A stretch of 64,000 nucleotides of DNA from Gammaproteobacteria bacterium. Its GTDB lineage: Bacteria; Pseudomonadota; Gammaproteobacteria; Steroidobacterales; GCA-2729495. The translations under genes were made by a program, and so were the position numbers. Of this stretch, positions 19,587-31,054 are shown piece after piece. The stretch is taken from contig QUBU01000014.1 in assembly GCA_014337915.1 (NCBI GenBank), forward strand, positions 1 through 64,000, in the 5' to 3' direction. The notes under the pieces are model-generated. The model was given only the letters and a program-made list of their open reading frames with translations, had not been told where the DNA came from and ran no database searches. The stretch's first letter is position 1; every line of letters begins with the position of its first letter.

Positions 19587-20789
19587 TCAGCCGCCCTGGA
19601 GGACTTCGACCGGCAGGCCGTCGCGCAACCGCTGGATGCCTTCGGTGACGATTACGTCCCCGGCGACCAGGCCCTCGCGGATTTCCACGAGGCCGGGGGA
19701 GCGGGCGCCGATTTCCACCTGCCGCTCGAGGGCGCGGCCCTGCTGCACCAGGTACACGTACTGCTTGCCCTGGCGCGGGCTCAGCGCTTCCTCCGGCACC
19801 ATCAGCACGCCTTTGCGGGAACGCTCCAGCGCGACGGTGAGGAACATGCCGGGTTTCAGGCGCCGGTCGTCATTGGGGATGCCGGCAACCACGGTGATGG
19901 CCCGGGTGACAGGATCCACCCGGGAGTCGATGGAGCTGACGCGGCCGGTGAAGTCCCGGTCGGGATAGACGTTGCTGCGCGCGCGGATGGTCATGCCGGC
20001 GCTTACTTCGCCGAGGAAGATTTCCGGTACGGTGAATTCGAGGCGGATCTCGCGCGTATCATCCAGCGTGGTGATGACGGTGTCGGGACCCACCAGGTCG
20101 CCGACACTGATGCGGCGCAGGCCCACGGTGCCGGCAAAGGGGGCGCGGATCGAAGTATCGGCCAGCCGGGCGCGGGCGGACTGTGCCTGCGCCTGGTCCA
20201 TCTTCATCTTGGCCTCCAGTTCCTCGATCTGCGACGCGGACAGGACGCCGGTCTTCGCCAGTGGCAGGCTGCGCTCGTACTGGCTGCGGCTCTGCCGGAG
20301 CGAGGCCTCGGCCAGCGCCAGGGCGGCGCTGATCTCGCGGTTGTCGAGCTGCACCAGCAGGGCGCCAGCGGCGACGTCCTGGCCCTCGCGGAAGCGGATC
20401 TCGCTCACCGTACTCGATATGCGCGAGGTGACCTCTATGGACTCTGCAGCCCTGGCGGTGCCGAGCGCCGTGGTCCGGTCCATGAAATCGCGCGGGGCCA
20501 CCTTCGTGGCCAGCACCGCCACGGCTGCGGAACGGCCTGGGCCACCAGGTGCACCGGCCCCCGGTGGGCCGCCGCGCGGTGGGCCACCCTGCTGCGCCGC
20601 CTGGCCCGGTTGGGCCGGTGGGCCGGAGCTGGACTTGCCCCCGCAGGCGGCGAGGGCAATGCATGCGGAAGCCAGGATGGCGCGGCAGATCGCGGGGGCC
20701 GTAATGACTGGAAAAGGTGGCAAGAGCGTGCTTTCCGGGGAGTTGCGGATCAGCCCGGCAGCGTAACCCAGAGACCGGGGTGCAGTCAT
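19587..20789 (-). CDS. RND periplasmic adaptor lipoprotein (MFP family)
   Basis: 400 residues from the ATG at 20789. A lipobox (IALAAC) places the mature N-terminal cysteine at residue 49, which is far in for a signal peptide. A TTG at 20723, preceded by GGAAAG and giving a signal of about 26 residues, may be the real start. After the cysteine comes an unusual Pro/Gly/Gln-rich linker (about residues 56-85). The MFP core then has VTSRISSTVSEIRFREGQDV, a hairpin of two helices (about 165-215) and IRAPFAGTVGLRRISVGDLV. It links the pump to an outer-membrane channel. Confidence 0.88.
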   Translation of the reverse strand: MTAPRSLGYAAGLIRNSPESTLLPPFPVITAPAICRAILASACIALAACGGKSSSGPPAQPGQAAQQGGPPRGGPPGAGAPGGPGRSAAVAVLATKVAPRDFMDRTTALGTARAAESIEVTSRISSTVSEIRFREGQDVAAGALLVQLDNREISAALALAEASLRQSRSQYERSLPLAKTGVLSASQIEELEAKMKMDQAQAQSARARLADTSIRAPFAGTVGLRRISVGDLVGPDTVITTLDDTREIRLEFTVPEIFLGEVSAGMTIRARSNVYPDRDFTGRVSSIDSRVDPVTRAITVVAGIPNDDRRLKPGMFLTVALERSRKGVLMVPEEALSPRQGKQYVYLVQQGRALERQVEIGARSPGLVEIREGLVAGDVIVTEGIQRLRDGLPVEVLQGG

Positions 20790-20810
20790 GCGGCAGGGTG
20801 CCGCGCGGGC

Positions 20811-22157
20811 TCAGTCACCCAGCAGCGGGCGCGTCAGGTTCTCCGGCTCCCCGGTGGTGACCAGCACGTCGTCCTCGATGCGGATGCCTCCATATTTCAT
20901 GAGCCCGGCGATGCGTTCCCAGTTCACCTGGCCACCGGCCGGGCTGGTGCGCAGGCGCTCGAGCAGGGAGCCGATGAAATAGATGCCCGGCTCTATGGTG
21001 ACCACCTGGCCGGGTTCGAGCCGGCGCAGGAAGCGCAGCCGCGGGAAGTCCGGCGGGGGCTGCAGTGCGCGGCCGGATTCGTCGGCCATGTGGCCGCCGA
21101 CATCGTGCACCTGCAGGCCCAGCAGGTGCCCCAGGCCATGCGGCAGGAAGGCGAAGGTCACCTGCTCGCGCAGCATGTCCTCGGGATCCATCCGCACCAG
21201 GCCCCAGCTCCGCAGCAGGCCGGCCACAGCCAGGTGCGTCTGGCGGTGCAGGTCCGGGAAGGCGACGCCGGGGCGTACGGCTGCGCAGAGTTGCTGCTGG
21301 AGGCGATCCAGGTCGGCGACCATGCCGGCGAACTCGCCGTCGCGGAAGGCATGGCTGCGGGTGATGTCGCTGGCGTAGCCGTTGACGGTGCAACCGGCGT
21401 CGATCAGCAGGCTGTGGATGTCGCGCCGCGCCGGTGGCTCCCGGTCGCGATGCTGGTAATGCAGGGTGGCACCGTGCGCGTTCAGCGCGACGATGGCGCC
21501 GTAGGGCAGTTCCGGTTCCGTCTGGCGGCAGCCGGCGAGGAAGGCATTGAGAATGTCGTACTCGCTGGCGCCTTCGCGGAAGGCGTGCAGCGCGGCGCGG
21601 TGACCGGGCGCGGCGCGCTGCGCCGCCCGGCGCATGCAGTCCAGTTCCCATGCTGACTTGGTCGCACGGTGGTAGTGGAGGTGGTTCACCACCACGGCGG
21701 GATTGAGCACCGCGGCCTGCGCGGCGGAGCCGAGGCCCTCCCATTGCGATTCCGGGCCCAGCAGGGCGAGCCGCCTTTTCGGCAGCATGGACAGCAGCTC
21801 GCCGGCGCTGCGGATCACGCGCAGCTCGAATTCCCTGGCGAATTCCTCCGCGGGCAGCGGCGGCGGCTGGTGCCAGTAATCCTCCGGCTGCAGCACCACC
21901 AGCACCGGGCGGCGGCCGGGCTCGAAAATCAGTGCCGAGCCCGGGTGCGCGCCGAGCGGCACCCATTGCAGGAAGTGGGCGCAGGCCACGAAGTGATGGG
22001 CCTGGTCGTCCTGGAAACGGTACTCGAGCAGGCCGCTGCCCACCGCGATGGCATCGAAGCCGCCGGCGGCCGCGGCCGTCGCGTAGCGCCGGCAGAGGCC
22101 GGCCACATGGGCGGCATAGGCCGACGTGGCAGCCGAAGTGCTTAAATCACGGTTCAT
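20811..22157 (-). CDS. pepQ: Xaa-Pro dipeptidase
   Basis: 448 residues (E. coli PepQ 443). A creatinase-fold M24 dimetal peptidase that cleaves Xaa-Pro dipeptides in the cytoplasm. Metal ligands are visible: LLIDAGCTVNGYASDITR (two Asp), LPHGLGHLLGLQVHDVG (His), VVTIEPGIYFI (Glu) and YGGIRIEDDVLVT (Glu). The final insertion before the last motif (GSLLERLRTSPAGGQVNW) is PepQ-type. It is 21 bp upstream of the RND adaptor gene on the same strand, so the peptidase and pump probably share a transcript. A TATCAT hexamer at 22166-22171 lies only 8 nt upstream of the ATG. Confidence 0.92.
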   Translation of the reverse strand: MNRDLSTSAATSAYAAHVAGLCRRYATAAAAGGFDAIAVGSGLLEYRFQDDQAHHFVACAHFLQWVPLGAHPGSALIFEPGRRPVLVVLQPEDYWHQPPPLPAEEFAREFELRVIRSAGELLSMLPKRRLALLGPESQWEGLGSAAQAAVLNPAVVVNHLHYHRATKSAWELDCMRRAAQRAAPGHRAALHAFREGASEYDILNAFLAGCRQTEPELPYGAIVALNAHGATLHYQHRDREPPARRDIHSLLIDAGCTVNGYASDITRSHAFRDGEFAGMVADLDRLQQQLCAAVRPGVAFPDLHRQTHLAVAGLLRSWGLVRMDPEDMLREQVTFAFLPHGLGHLLGLQVHDVGGHMADESGRALQPPPDFPRLRFLRRLEPGQVVTIEPGIYFIGSLLERLRTSPAGGQVNWERIAGLMKYGGIRIEDDVLVTTGEPENLTRPLLGD

Positions 22158-22216
22158 GGTCGGGCATGATACCGCGCAGGATGTGGCCGGATGCCTGACC
22201 CGGCGGCGCGAGAATC

Positions 22217-23236
22217 ATGCAGAAAGAAATCGTCCTCACCGGCATCACCACCACGGGCACACCGCACCTGGGCAACTACGTGGGCGCGATCCGCCCCGCC
22301 GTCGCCGCCAGCCGCCGCGACGACGTGCAGTCCGTGTACTTCCTTGCGGACCTCCATGCACTGGTCAAGGCGCAGCAGCCGGACGCCGTGCATCGCTCCA
22401 GCCTGGAGGTTGCCGCGACCTGGCTGGCGCTGGGGCTGGACACCGACAGGGCGCTGTTCTACCGGCAGTCCGACGTGCCGGAGATCGCCGAGCTCAACTG
22501 GATCCTCATGTCGGTGACCGCCAAGGGACTGATGAACCGTGCCCACGCCTACAAGGCCGCGGTACAGGCCAACGAGGAGAGCGGCTCGCCCGATCCGGAC
22601 CGCGGCATCACCATGGCGCTGTTCTGCTATCCGGTGCTGATGGCCGCCGACATCCTGATGTTCCGGGCGAGCCGGGTGCCGGTCGGCCAGGACCAGAAGC
22701 AGCACGTGGAAATGGCCCGCGACATCGCCCAGCGCTTCAACCACCACTACGGCGAGCACTTTGTGCTGCCGGAGGCCGACATCGGCGCGGATACGGCCAT
22801 CCTGCAGGGCCTGGACGGCCGCAAGATGAGCAAGAGCTACGACAACACCATCCCGCTGTTCGCGCCGCAGAAGCAGTTGCGCAAGCTCGTCATGCGCATC
22901 AAGACCAACTCCCTGGAGCCTGGCCAGCCCAAGGACACCGCGGGGTCGGCGCTTTACGACATCTACCGGGCCTTCGCCACGCCCGCGGAGGCGGAGGCGA
23001 TGAAGCAGCGCTATGCCGAGGGCATCGGCTGGGGCCAGCTCAAGGAGGAGCTTTTTGCGTACCTGGATGCCCACCTGGCCGGCCCGCGGGCCGAGTACGA
23101 GCGCCTGCTGGCGGACCCTGGCCACGTCGAAGCCATCCTCCGGGCCGGTGCCGTGCGCGCCCGGGCCATGGCGGCACCCCTGCTGGCCGACGTGCGCCGG
23201 GCGGTGGGCATTCGGCCATTGGGGCCGCCGGGTTGA
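22217..23236 (+). CDS. trpS: tryptophanyl-tRNA synthetase
   Basis: 339 residues (E. coli 334). Class I synthetase charging tRNA-Trp. The HIGH-type signature is GTPHLGNYVGA (about residues 14-24) and the KMSKS loop is GRKMSKSYDN (about 202-211). The tryptophan-pocket region with DQKQHVEMARDIAQRFN is typical. Divergent from pepQ across 59 bp. Confidence 0.97.
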   Translation: MQKEIVLTGITTTGTPHLGNYVGAIRPAVAASRRDDVQSVYFLADLHALVKAQQPDAVHRSSLEVAATWLALGLDTDRALFYRQSDVPEIAELNWILMSVTAKGLMNRAHAYKAAVQANEESGSPDPDRGITMALFCYPVLMAADILMFRASRVPVGQDQKQHVEMARDIAQRFNHHYGEHFVLPEADIGADTAILQGLDGRKMSKSYDNTIPLFAPQKQLRKLVMRIKTNSLEPGQPKDTAGSALYDIYRAFATPAEAEAMKQRYAEGIGWGQLKEELFAYLDAHLAGPRAEYERLLADPGHVEAILRAGAVRARAMAAPLLADVRRAVGIRPLGPPG

Positions 23237-23334
23237 TAGGGGTTTTCCGTGCCCGCCGCAGTGCTGCATGCATTTCCTTGCGGGCGGCCAGACGCTATGA
23301 TTACGCGCGTTTACTTACCCAACAGGGGGCTGAT

Positions 23335-23691
23335 ATGCGGATGCTGAAATTGCTGGCGGCGATGGGTGCCGCCGTGTTCCTGCTGGCTGGCTGCGGTGGC
23401 GGCAAGCCGGCGGGCGAAACCCAGATGGACAAGGCTGCCGAGTCCATGCAGGACGCTGCGGACAAGGCAGGCGAGGCGGCCCAGGCCGCTGGTGATGCGG
23501 CGCAGGCTGCGGGCGAGGCGGCGGGTGCCGCTGTCGACGCTGCCGGCCAGGCTGCTGGCGCCGCTGCTGATGCCGCCGGCCAGGCAGCGGGAGCTGCGGC
23601 CGATGCCGCCGGCCAGGCAGCGGGAGCTGCGGCCGATGCCGCTGGCCAGGCCGCTGACGCTGCTGCCGAGGCTGCCAAGCCGCAGCAGTAA
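23335..23691 (+). CDS. small Ala-rich repeat lipoprotein
   Basis: 118 residues. A signal peptide ends in the lipobox LLAGC (Cys20), so the mature protein of about 99 residues is lipid-anchored. Everything after residue 40 is alanine-rich helix with an 11-residue periodicity (DAAGQAAGAAA), built from four tandem 33-bp units. Hendecad repeats favour an extended coiled coil, somewhat like Lpp in style but not in sequence. A TATGAT hexamer at 23296-23301 and a strong terminator after the gene suggest an independent transcript. Function unknown; a periplasmic spacer or structural lipoprotein is a guess. Confidence 0.8.
   Translation: MRMLKLLAAMGAAVFLLAGCGGGKPAGETQMDKAAESMQDAADKAGEAAQAAGDAAQAAGEAAGAAVDAAGQAAGAAADAAGQAAGAAADAAGQAAGAAADAAGQAADAAAEAAKPQQ
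23536..23667 (+). repeat. four tandem 33-bp in-frame repeats
   Basis: Units begin at 23536, 23569, 23602 and 23635, each coding for 11 residues. Units 2 and 3 are identical at the DNA level; units 1 and 4 differ at scattered positions. Near-identity points to recent slippage or unequal exchange, so copy number may vary between strains. Confidence 0.85.
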
Positions 23692-23706
23692 GCGACGCGC
23701 GAGATT

Positions 23707-23744
23707 CCCGGGCGGGTGGTGCCTCAGGCGTTCACCTGCCCGGG
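23707..23744 (+). other. 12-bp stem hairpin after the repeat lipoprotein
   Basis: CCCGGGCGGGTG (23707-23718) pairs with CACCTGCCCGGG (23733-23744), with one G-U pair; the 14-nt loop itself holds GCC/GGC. It starts 15 bp after the stop, just before the intrinsic terminator. It has no T tract of its own and may protect the mRNA 3' end. Confidence 0.6.
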
Positions 23745-23757
23745 TTCTCCACGAAAT

Positions 23758-23788
23758 GGGCCGGAATCGGAAGATCCCGGCCCTTTTT
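23758..23788 (+). terminator. intrinsic terminator
   Basis: GGGCCGG (23758-23764) pairs with CCGGCCC (23777-23783), followed directly by TTTTT (23784-23788). It ends the lipoprotein transcript 4 bp before the converging uvrA stop. Confidence 0.8.
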
Positions 23789-23792
23789 GTTG

Positions 23793-26651
<2,859 letters not shown>

Positions 26652-26857
26652 GGCGGCTTCGGGCGCGGAAACCCGTCACTATAGGCCGCCGGGCCGCGCG
26701 GCCCCAAGCCTGGGGGCCGGCCGAATCCGGGCCCTCGGCGCCGATTCGAGGATGTGTTTTCCGGGGGCGGGCCCTAAAATAGCCTGCAGGTTCCGGGGCA
26801 GGCGCTGCCGGCCTCTAAAATTTTCATATAAATCAATTTCTTCGAGAGGATTCTCCC

Positions 26858-27307
26858 ATGGCCAGGGGCATCAACAAGGTCATCCTGATCGGCAATCTCG
26901 GGCAGGATCCGGAAACCAAGTACATGCCGAGCGGTTCGGCGGTCACCAACCTGCGCATCGCCACCAGCGAGGTCTTCAAGGACAAGGAGACCGGGCAACA
27001 GCAGGAACGCACCGAGTGGCACAGCGTGGCCATGTTCGGCCGGCTGGCGGAAATCGCCGGGGAGTACCTGCGCAAGGGCTCGCAGGTCTATATCGAGGGC
27101 CGCCTGCGCACGCGCAAGTGGCAGGACAAGCAGGGCCAGGACCGCTATTCCACCGAGATCGTCGCCAACGAGATGCAGATGCTGGGCGGCAAGGGTGGTG
27201 GCATGGGTGGCAGCATGGATGCCGGTGCCGAGCCGCGCGAGCGGCCGGCGGGCCGGCCGCGGGCCGCCGAGCCGGCGGCGGAACTCGACGACGACATTCC
27301 GTTCTGA
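26858..27307 (+). CDS. ssb: single-stranded DNA-binding protein
   Basis: 149 residues. An N-terminal OB fold ([49 protein letters not shown]), a short Gly/Pro/Arg-rich linker and the acidic DDDIPF tail that recruits repair and replication partners. The linker is shorter than in E. coli SSB (178 residues). GAGAGGA precedes the ATG. An AT-rich patch with TATAAA at 26827-26832 stands out in this GC-rich DNA and probably holds the promoter. Confidence 0.97.
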   Translation: MARGINKVILIGNLGQDPETKYMPSGSAVTNLRIATSEVFKDKETGQQQERTEWHSVAMFGRLAEIAGEYLRKGSQVYIEGRLRTRKWQDKQGQDRYSTEIVANEMQMLGGKGGGMGGSMDAGAEPRERPAGRPRAAEPAAELDDDIPF

Positions 27308-27330
27308 GCAGCCGCCCGCAAGTCCCGCCC

Positions 27331-28671
27331 ATGCCAGGCAAGTTCCATATCAAGACCTTCGGCTGCCAGATGAACGAGTACGACTCCGCGCGCATGGCGG
27401 ACGTACTGCGCGAAACACAGGGGATGCAGGCCACCGCAGACCCCGCCGAGGCGGATGTCCTGCTGCTCAATACCTGCTCCATCCGCGAGAAGGCCCAGGA
27501 GAAGGTGTTCTCCCACCTCGGCCTGTGGCGCGAGCTCAAGGAGCTGCGGCCGGAGGTGGTCATCGGTGTCGCCGGCTGCGTCGCCAGCCAGGAAGGCGAG
27601 GCGCTGCTGGTGCGCGCGCCGTTCGTCGACCTGGTGTTCGGGCCGCAGACGCTGCACCGCCTGCCGGCGATGATCGACGGGCTGCGCGAGCGCGGCCTGC
27701 CGCAGGTGGACGTGAGCTTCCCGGAGATCGAGAAGTTCGACTGCCTGCCGGAGCCGCGCGCCGAGGGGCCGAGCGCCTTCGTCTCCGTCATGGAGGGTTG
27801 TAGCCGCCGCTGCAGTTTCTGCGTGGTGCCCTACACGCGCGGGCGCGAGGTGAGCCGGCCGCTCGAGGACGTGCTGCGCGAAGTCGGCGCGCTCGCCCGC
27901 CAGGGCGTGCTCGAGGTGAACCTGCTGGGGCAGAACGTCAACGCCTACCGCGGCATCGATGCCGCGGGGCGCAAGGCGGACCTGGCCACGCTCATCGGTC
28001 GGGTAGCGGCGATCGACGGCATCGGGCGCATCCGCTTCACCACCTCGCACCCGCTGAATTTCGGCGAGCGGCTGATCCAGGCCTATGCGGAGCTGCCGCA
28101 GCTCGCCAGCTTCCTGCACCTCCCGGTGCAGAGCGGCTCGGACCGCATCCTCGCGCGGATGCGCCGGGGTTACACCGGCGCGGAATACCGGCAGAAGATC
28201 GCCGCGCTGCGTGCGGTGCGCCCGGGAATCAGCGTCTCGAGCGACTTCATCGTCGGCTTCCCCGGCGAGACCGACGCTGATTTCGCGGCGACGCTGGAAC
28301 TCATCAGCGACGTGGGCTTCGACCAGTCCTTCAGCTTCATCTACAGCCCGCGCCCCGGCACGCCGGCGGCGGAGTTGCCGGGCCAGGTCCCGGACGAGAT
28401 CAAGCACCGTCGGCTGGAGATCCTCCAGGCGCAGGTCAACAGCCAGGCTCGGGCCATCAGCGCCGCCATGGTCGGCAGCCGGCAGCGGGTGCTGGTGCAG
28501 GGTCCCTCGCGGAAGGATCCGCGCCAGCTCACCGGGCGCACCGAGAACAACCGCTGGGTGAATTTCGATGGTGATGCTCGCCTGGTCGGCCGCTTCGTCG
28601 ACCTGACCATCACCGAGGCGCTGCCCAATTCCCTGCGTGGCCGGCTCGCGGCCGGCCTGGCCGCCGCTTGA
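27331..28671 (+). CDS. miaB: tRNA-2-methylthio-N6-dimethylallyladenosine synthase
   Basis: 446 residues from the ATG at 27331 (E. coli 474). A radical-SAM methylthiotransferase acting on ms2i6A37 of tRNA. N-terminal UPF0004 domain cysteines lie in [11 protein letters not shown] (Cys12), NTCSIREKA and AGCVAS. The radical-SAM cluster is [17 protein letters not shown] (CxxxCxxC), and a TRAM domain forms the last 65 residues. It starts 23 bp after ssb, and its stop overlaps the next start, opening the conserved miaB-ybeZ-ybeY-corC-lnt run. Confidence 0.97.
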   Translation: MPGKFHIKTFGCQMNEYDSARMADVLRETQGMQATADPAEADVLLLNTCSIREKAQEKVFSHLGLWRELKELRPEVVIGVAGCVASQEGEALLVRAPFVDLVFGPQTLHRLPAMIDGLRERGLPQVDVSFPEIEKFDCLPEPRAEGPSAFVSVMEGCSRRCSFCVVPYTRGREVSRPLEDVLREVGALARQGVLEVNLLGQNVNAYRGIDAAGRKADLATLIGRVAAIDGIGRIRFTTSHPLNFGERLIQAYAELPQLASFLHLPVQSGSDRILARMRRGYTGAEYRQKIAALRAVRPGISVSSDFIVGFPGETDADFAATLELISDVGFDQSFSFIYSPRPGTPAAELPGQVPDEIKHRRLEILQAQVNSQARAISAAMVGSRQRVLVQGPSRKDPRQLTGRTENNRWVNFDGDARLVGRFVDLTITEALPNSLRGRLAAGLAAA

Positions 28672-29702
28672 ACGCCGTCATCGCCACCGAGGAGCTGCTG
28701 CTGGAGCCGGCCGACAACCGCGTGCTCGCCAACCTCTGCGGCCAGCGCGACGAGCACCTGCGCCAGCTCGAACAGCGCCTCGGCGTGCAGATCAGCAACC
28801 GCGGCAACCACTTCCGGGTGATGGGTCCCGCGCCCGCCGCCGGGCTCGGCGCGCGGCTGCTGCGCGAACTGTTCATCCTTGCGGGCAGCGAGCGCCTCGA
28901 TCCGCAGCGGCTGCATGTCTTCCTGCAGGAGTCGGCGGTCAACGAACGCCTGGACGAGGCCGATGGCTCGACGCCCGGGCCGGAGGAGGGCGAGGCACTG
29001 CGGACCCGGCGCAGCCACATCCGGCCGCGCGGCCCAAACCAGCGCGCCTACATCAGCAACATCCGCAGCAACGACCTGTGCTTCGGCATCGGCCCGGCGG
29101 GCACCGGCAAGACCTATCTTGCGGTGGCGAGCGCGGTGGAGGCGCTGGAGCAGGAGCGGGTGCGGCGCATCGTGCTGGTGCGCCCCGCGGTGGAGGCAGG
29201 CGAGCGGCTGGGTTTCCTGCCCGGTGACCTGGCGCAGAAAGTCGATCCCTACCTGCGGCCCATGTATGACGCGCTCTACGAGATGCTGGGATTCGACCGG
29301 GTGGCACGCCTGGTGGAGCGCAACGTCATCGAGGTGGCGCCGCTGGCCTACATGCGCGGCCGTTCGCTGAACGAGAGCTTCATCCTCCTCGACGAGGCGC
29401 AGAACACCAGCGTCGAGCAGATGAAGATGTTCCTGACGCGGATGGGCTTCGGCTCCCGCGCCGTGGTGACCGGCGACGTCACCCAGGTGGACCTGCCGCG
29501 GCGCCAGCTTTCCGGCCTGCGCCACGTCATGCAGGTGCTGCAGGGCGTACCGGGCGTGAGCTTCACCTTTTTCTCCCCGCGCGACGTGGTGCGGCATGCG
29601 CTGGTGCAGCGCATCGTCGAGGCCTACGAGGCGGCGGAAAAGGCCGGGGATGGTCCCGCAGTCAGCAGCGATGACACGGCCTCCGGCCCGCAGCCAGCCT
29701 GA
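28668..29702 (+). CDS. ybeZ: PhoH-like ATPase YbeZ
   Basis: 344 residues, starting with TTG inside the miaB stop (TTGA at 28668). Walker A is [14 protein letters not shown] (about residues 142-155) and Walker [10 protein letters not shown]. The N-terminal part resembles the KH-like region of YbeZ. YbeZ is thought to work with the endoribonuclease YbeY, whose gene overlaps its 3' end by 32 bases. Confidence 0.94.
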   Translation: MNAVIATEELLLEPADNRVLANLCGQRDEHLRQLEQRLGVQISNRGNHFRVMGPAPAAGLGARLLRELFILAGSERLDPQRLHVFLQESAVNERLDEADGSTPGPEEGEALRTRRSHIRPRGPNQRAYISNIRSNDLCFGIGPAGTGKTYLAVASAVEALEQERVRRIVLVRPAVEAGERLGFLPGDLAQKVDPYLRPMYDALYEMLGFDRVARLVERNVIEVAPLAYMRGRSLNESFILLDEAQNTSVEQMKMFLTRMGFGSRAVVTGDVTQVDLPRRQLSGLRHVMQVLQGVPGVSFTFFSPRDVVRHALVQRIVEAYEAAEKAGDGPAVSSDDTASGPQPA

Positions 29703-30180
29703 GGCTCCCGCGGCGGTCGAACTCCAGCTGGCCACCCGCGCCGCGGCGTTGCCCAGGGGTTCGGACCTTGCCGGCTGGGCTGCGGCCGCCGGGGCCGGGG
29801 CAGGCCGCACGGTCACCATCCGCCTGGTCGGCTGGCGCGAGGGCGCACGGCTGAACCGGCACTATCGCGGCAAGGACGGGGCCACCAACGTGCTGGCGTT
29901 CCGGGCCGCAGCCCCCATGGCCGGCGCCGAACTCGGCGACCTCGTCATCTGCCTGCCACTGGTGCTGCGCGAAGCCAGTGAGCAGGGCAAGGCCCCGCGC
30001 GCTCACCTGGCGCACCTGGTGGTCCACGGCATCCTGCACCTGCTCGGCCATGATCACGACAAACCCGCCACAGCCCGTAGAATGGAGGATCGCGAGGTGA
30101 GGATCCTGCGCCGGCTCGGGTTCCGCGACCCGTACCGGCCGGCACCCGCGACCGCCTCCAGGACACGCAGACGAGCATGA
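29671..30180 (+). CDS. ybeY: endoribonuclease YbeY
   Basis: 169 residues from the ATG at 29671, which lies inside ybeZ; an earlier in-frame start would add residues without family similarity. The zinc motif [12 protein letters not shown] (about residues 117-128) is the UPF0054 hallmark, with GATNVLAF upstream. It acts in 16S rRNA 3'-end maturation and ribosome quality control. The first 25 residues are long and Ala-rich, so the true start could be slightly further in. Confidence 0.93.
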   Translation: MTRPPARSQPEAPAAVELQLATRAAALPRGSDLAGWAAAAGAGAGRTVTIRLVGWREGARLNRHYRGKDGATNVLAFRAAAPMAGAELGDLVICLPLVLREASEQGKAPRAHLAHLVVHGILHLLGHDHDKPATARRMEDREVRILRRLGFRDPYRPAPATASRTRRRA

Positions 30181-31040
30181 TCGACGAACACCAGCCGGCC
30201 CCGGAGGCCGAGGACGAGGAACCAACGCTGTACGGCCGGCTGCGCCGCCTGATGACGGGCGAGCCCGCCACGCGGCAGGACATCGTCGACATCCTGCGAG
30301 AAGGGCGCTGGAACGCCGTGCTCGATCCCGACGAGGTGGCCATGCTCCAGGGCGTGCTGGATGTCGCCGAGACCCAGGTGCGCGACGTCATGGTGCCGCG
30401 CTCGCAGATGGTGGTGCTGGAGCGCGACGCGCCCAAGGCGGAGATCCTGCATGCCATCGTCGACAGCGGCCATTCACGCTATCCGGTCATCGGTGAGGAC
30501 CGCGACGAGGTCGTCGGCGTGCTCCTCGCCAAGGACATCCTGCATTACTTCGTGGAGACGCCCGGCCAGGAGTTCGACCTGCGCCGCTTCATCCGCCCGG
30601 CCATCGTCATTCCGGAGACCAAGCGGCTCAACACGCTGCTGAAGGAATTCCGCGTCAACCGCAATCACCTCGCCATCGTCGTCGACGAGTACGGTGCCAC
30701 CGCGGGCCTGCTCACCATCGAGGACGTGCTGGAGGAAATCGTTGGCGAGATCGGCGACGAGTACGACGCCCAGGAGGCCGAGCCCATCCAGAAGCAGGAC
30801 GGCAATCGCTTCCAGGTGCTGGCACTGACCCGCATCGAGGACTTCAACCAGTACTTCGGCTGCAGCATCAGTGACGAGGACTACGACACCGTCGGCGGCC
30901 TCGTGATGTACGAGCTCGGTCGCCTGCCGCGGCGGGGCGAGGTGGTGAGCTGCCAGGGCTTCCGCTTCAAGGTGCTGCAGGCCGATCGCCGGCGCCTGCA
31001 CACCCTGGAAGTCACGCCCGAACCCGCCAGGGCGGACTGA
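30177..31040 (+). CDS. corC: CBS-domain protein CorC (YbeX)
   Basis: 287 residues (E. coli YbeX 292). Two CBS domains (about residues 70-190: VRDVMVPRSQMVVL, SRYPVIGEDRDEVVGVLLAKD, NHLAIVVDEYGATAGLLTIED) are followed by the CorC_HlyC C-terminal domain with YDTVGGLVMYELGRLPRRGE. Linked to Mg2+/Co2+ handling and, in E. coli, to ribosome metabolism. It overlaps ybeY by four bases (ATGA). Confidence 0.95.
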   Translation: MIDEHQPAPEAEDEEPTLYGRLRRLMTGEPATRQDIVDILREGRWNAVLDPDEVAMLQGVLDVAETQVRDVMVPRSQMVVLERDAPKAEILHAIVDSGHSRYPVIGEDRDEVVGVLLAKDILHYFVETPGQEFDLRRFIRPAIVIPETKRLNTLLKEFRVNRNHLAIVVDEYGATAGLLTIEDVLEEIVGEIGDEYDAQEAEPIQKQDGNRFQVLALTRIEDFNQYFGCSISDEDYDTVGGLVMYELGRLPRRGEVVSCQGFRFKVLQADRRRLHTLEVTPEPARAD

Positions 31041-31054
31041 CGGGGCACCGGGCC

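Noticed and set aside
26652..26857. Possible LexA (SOS) box between uvrA and ssb
   Set aside because: Neither CTGT-N8-ACAG nor a TTAGTA-type palindrome is present in the 206 bp.
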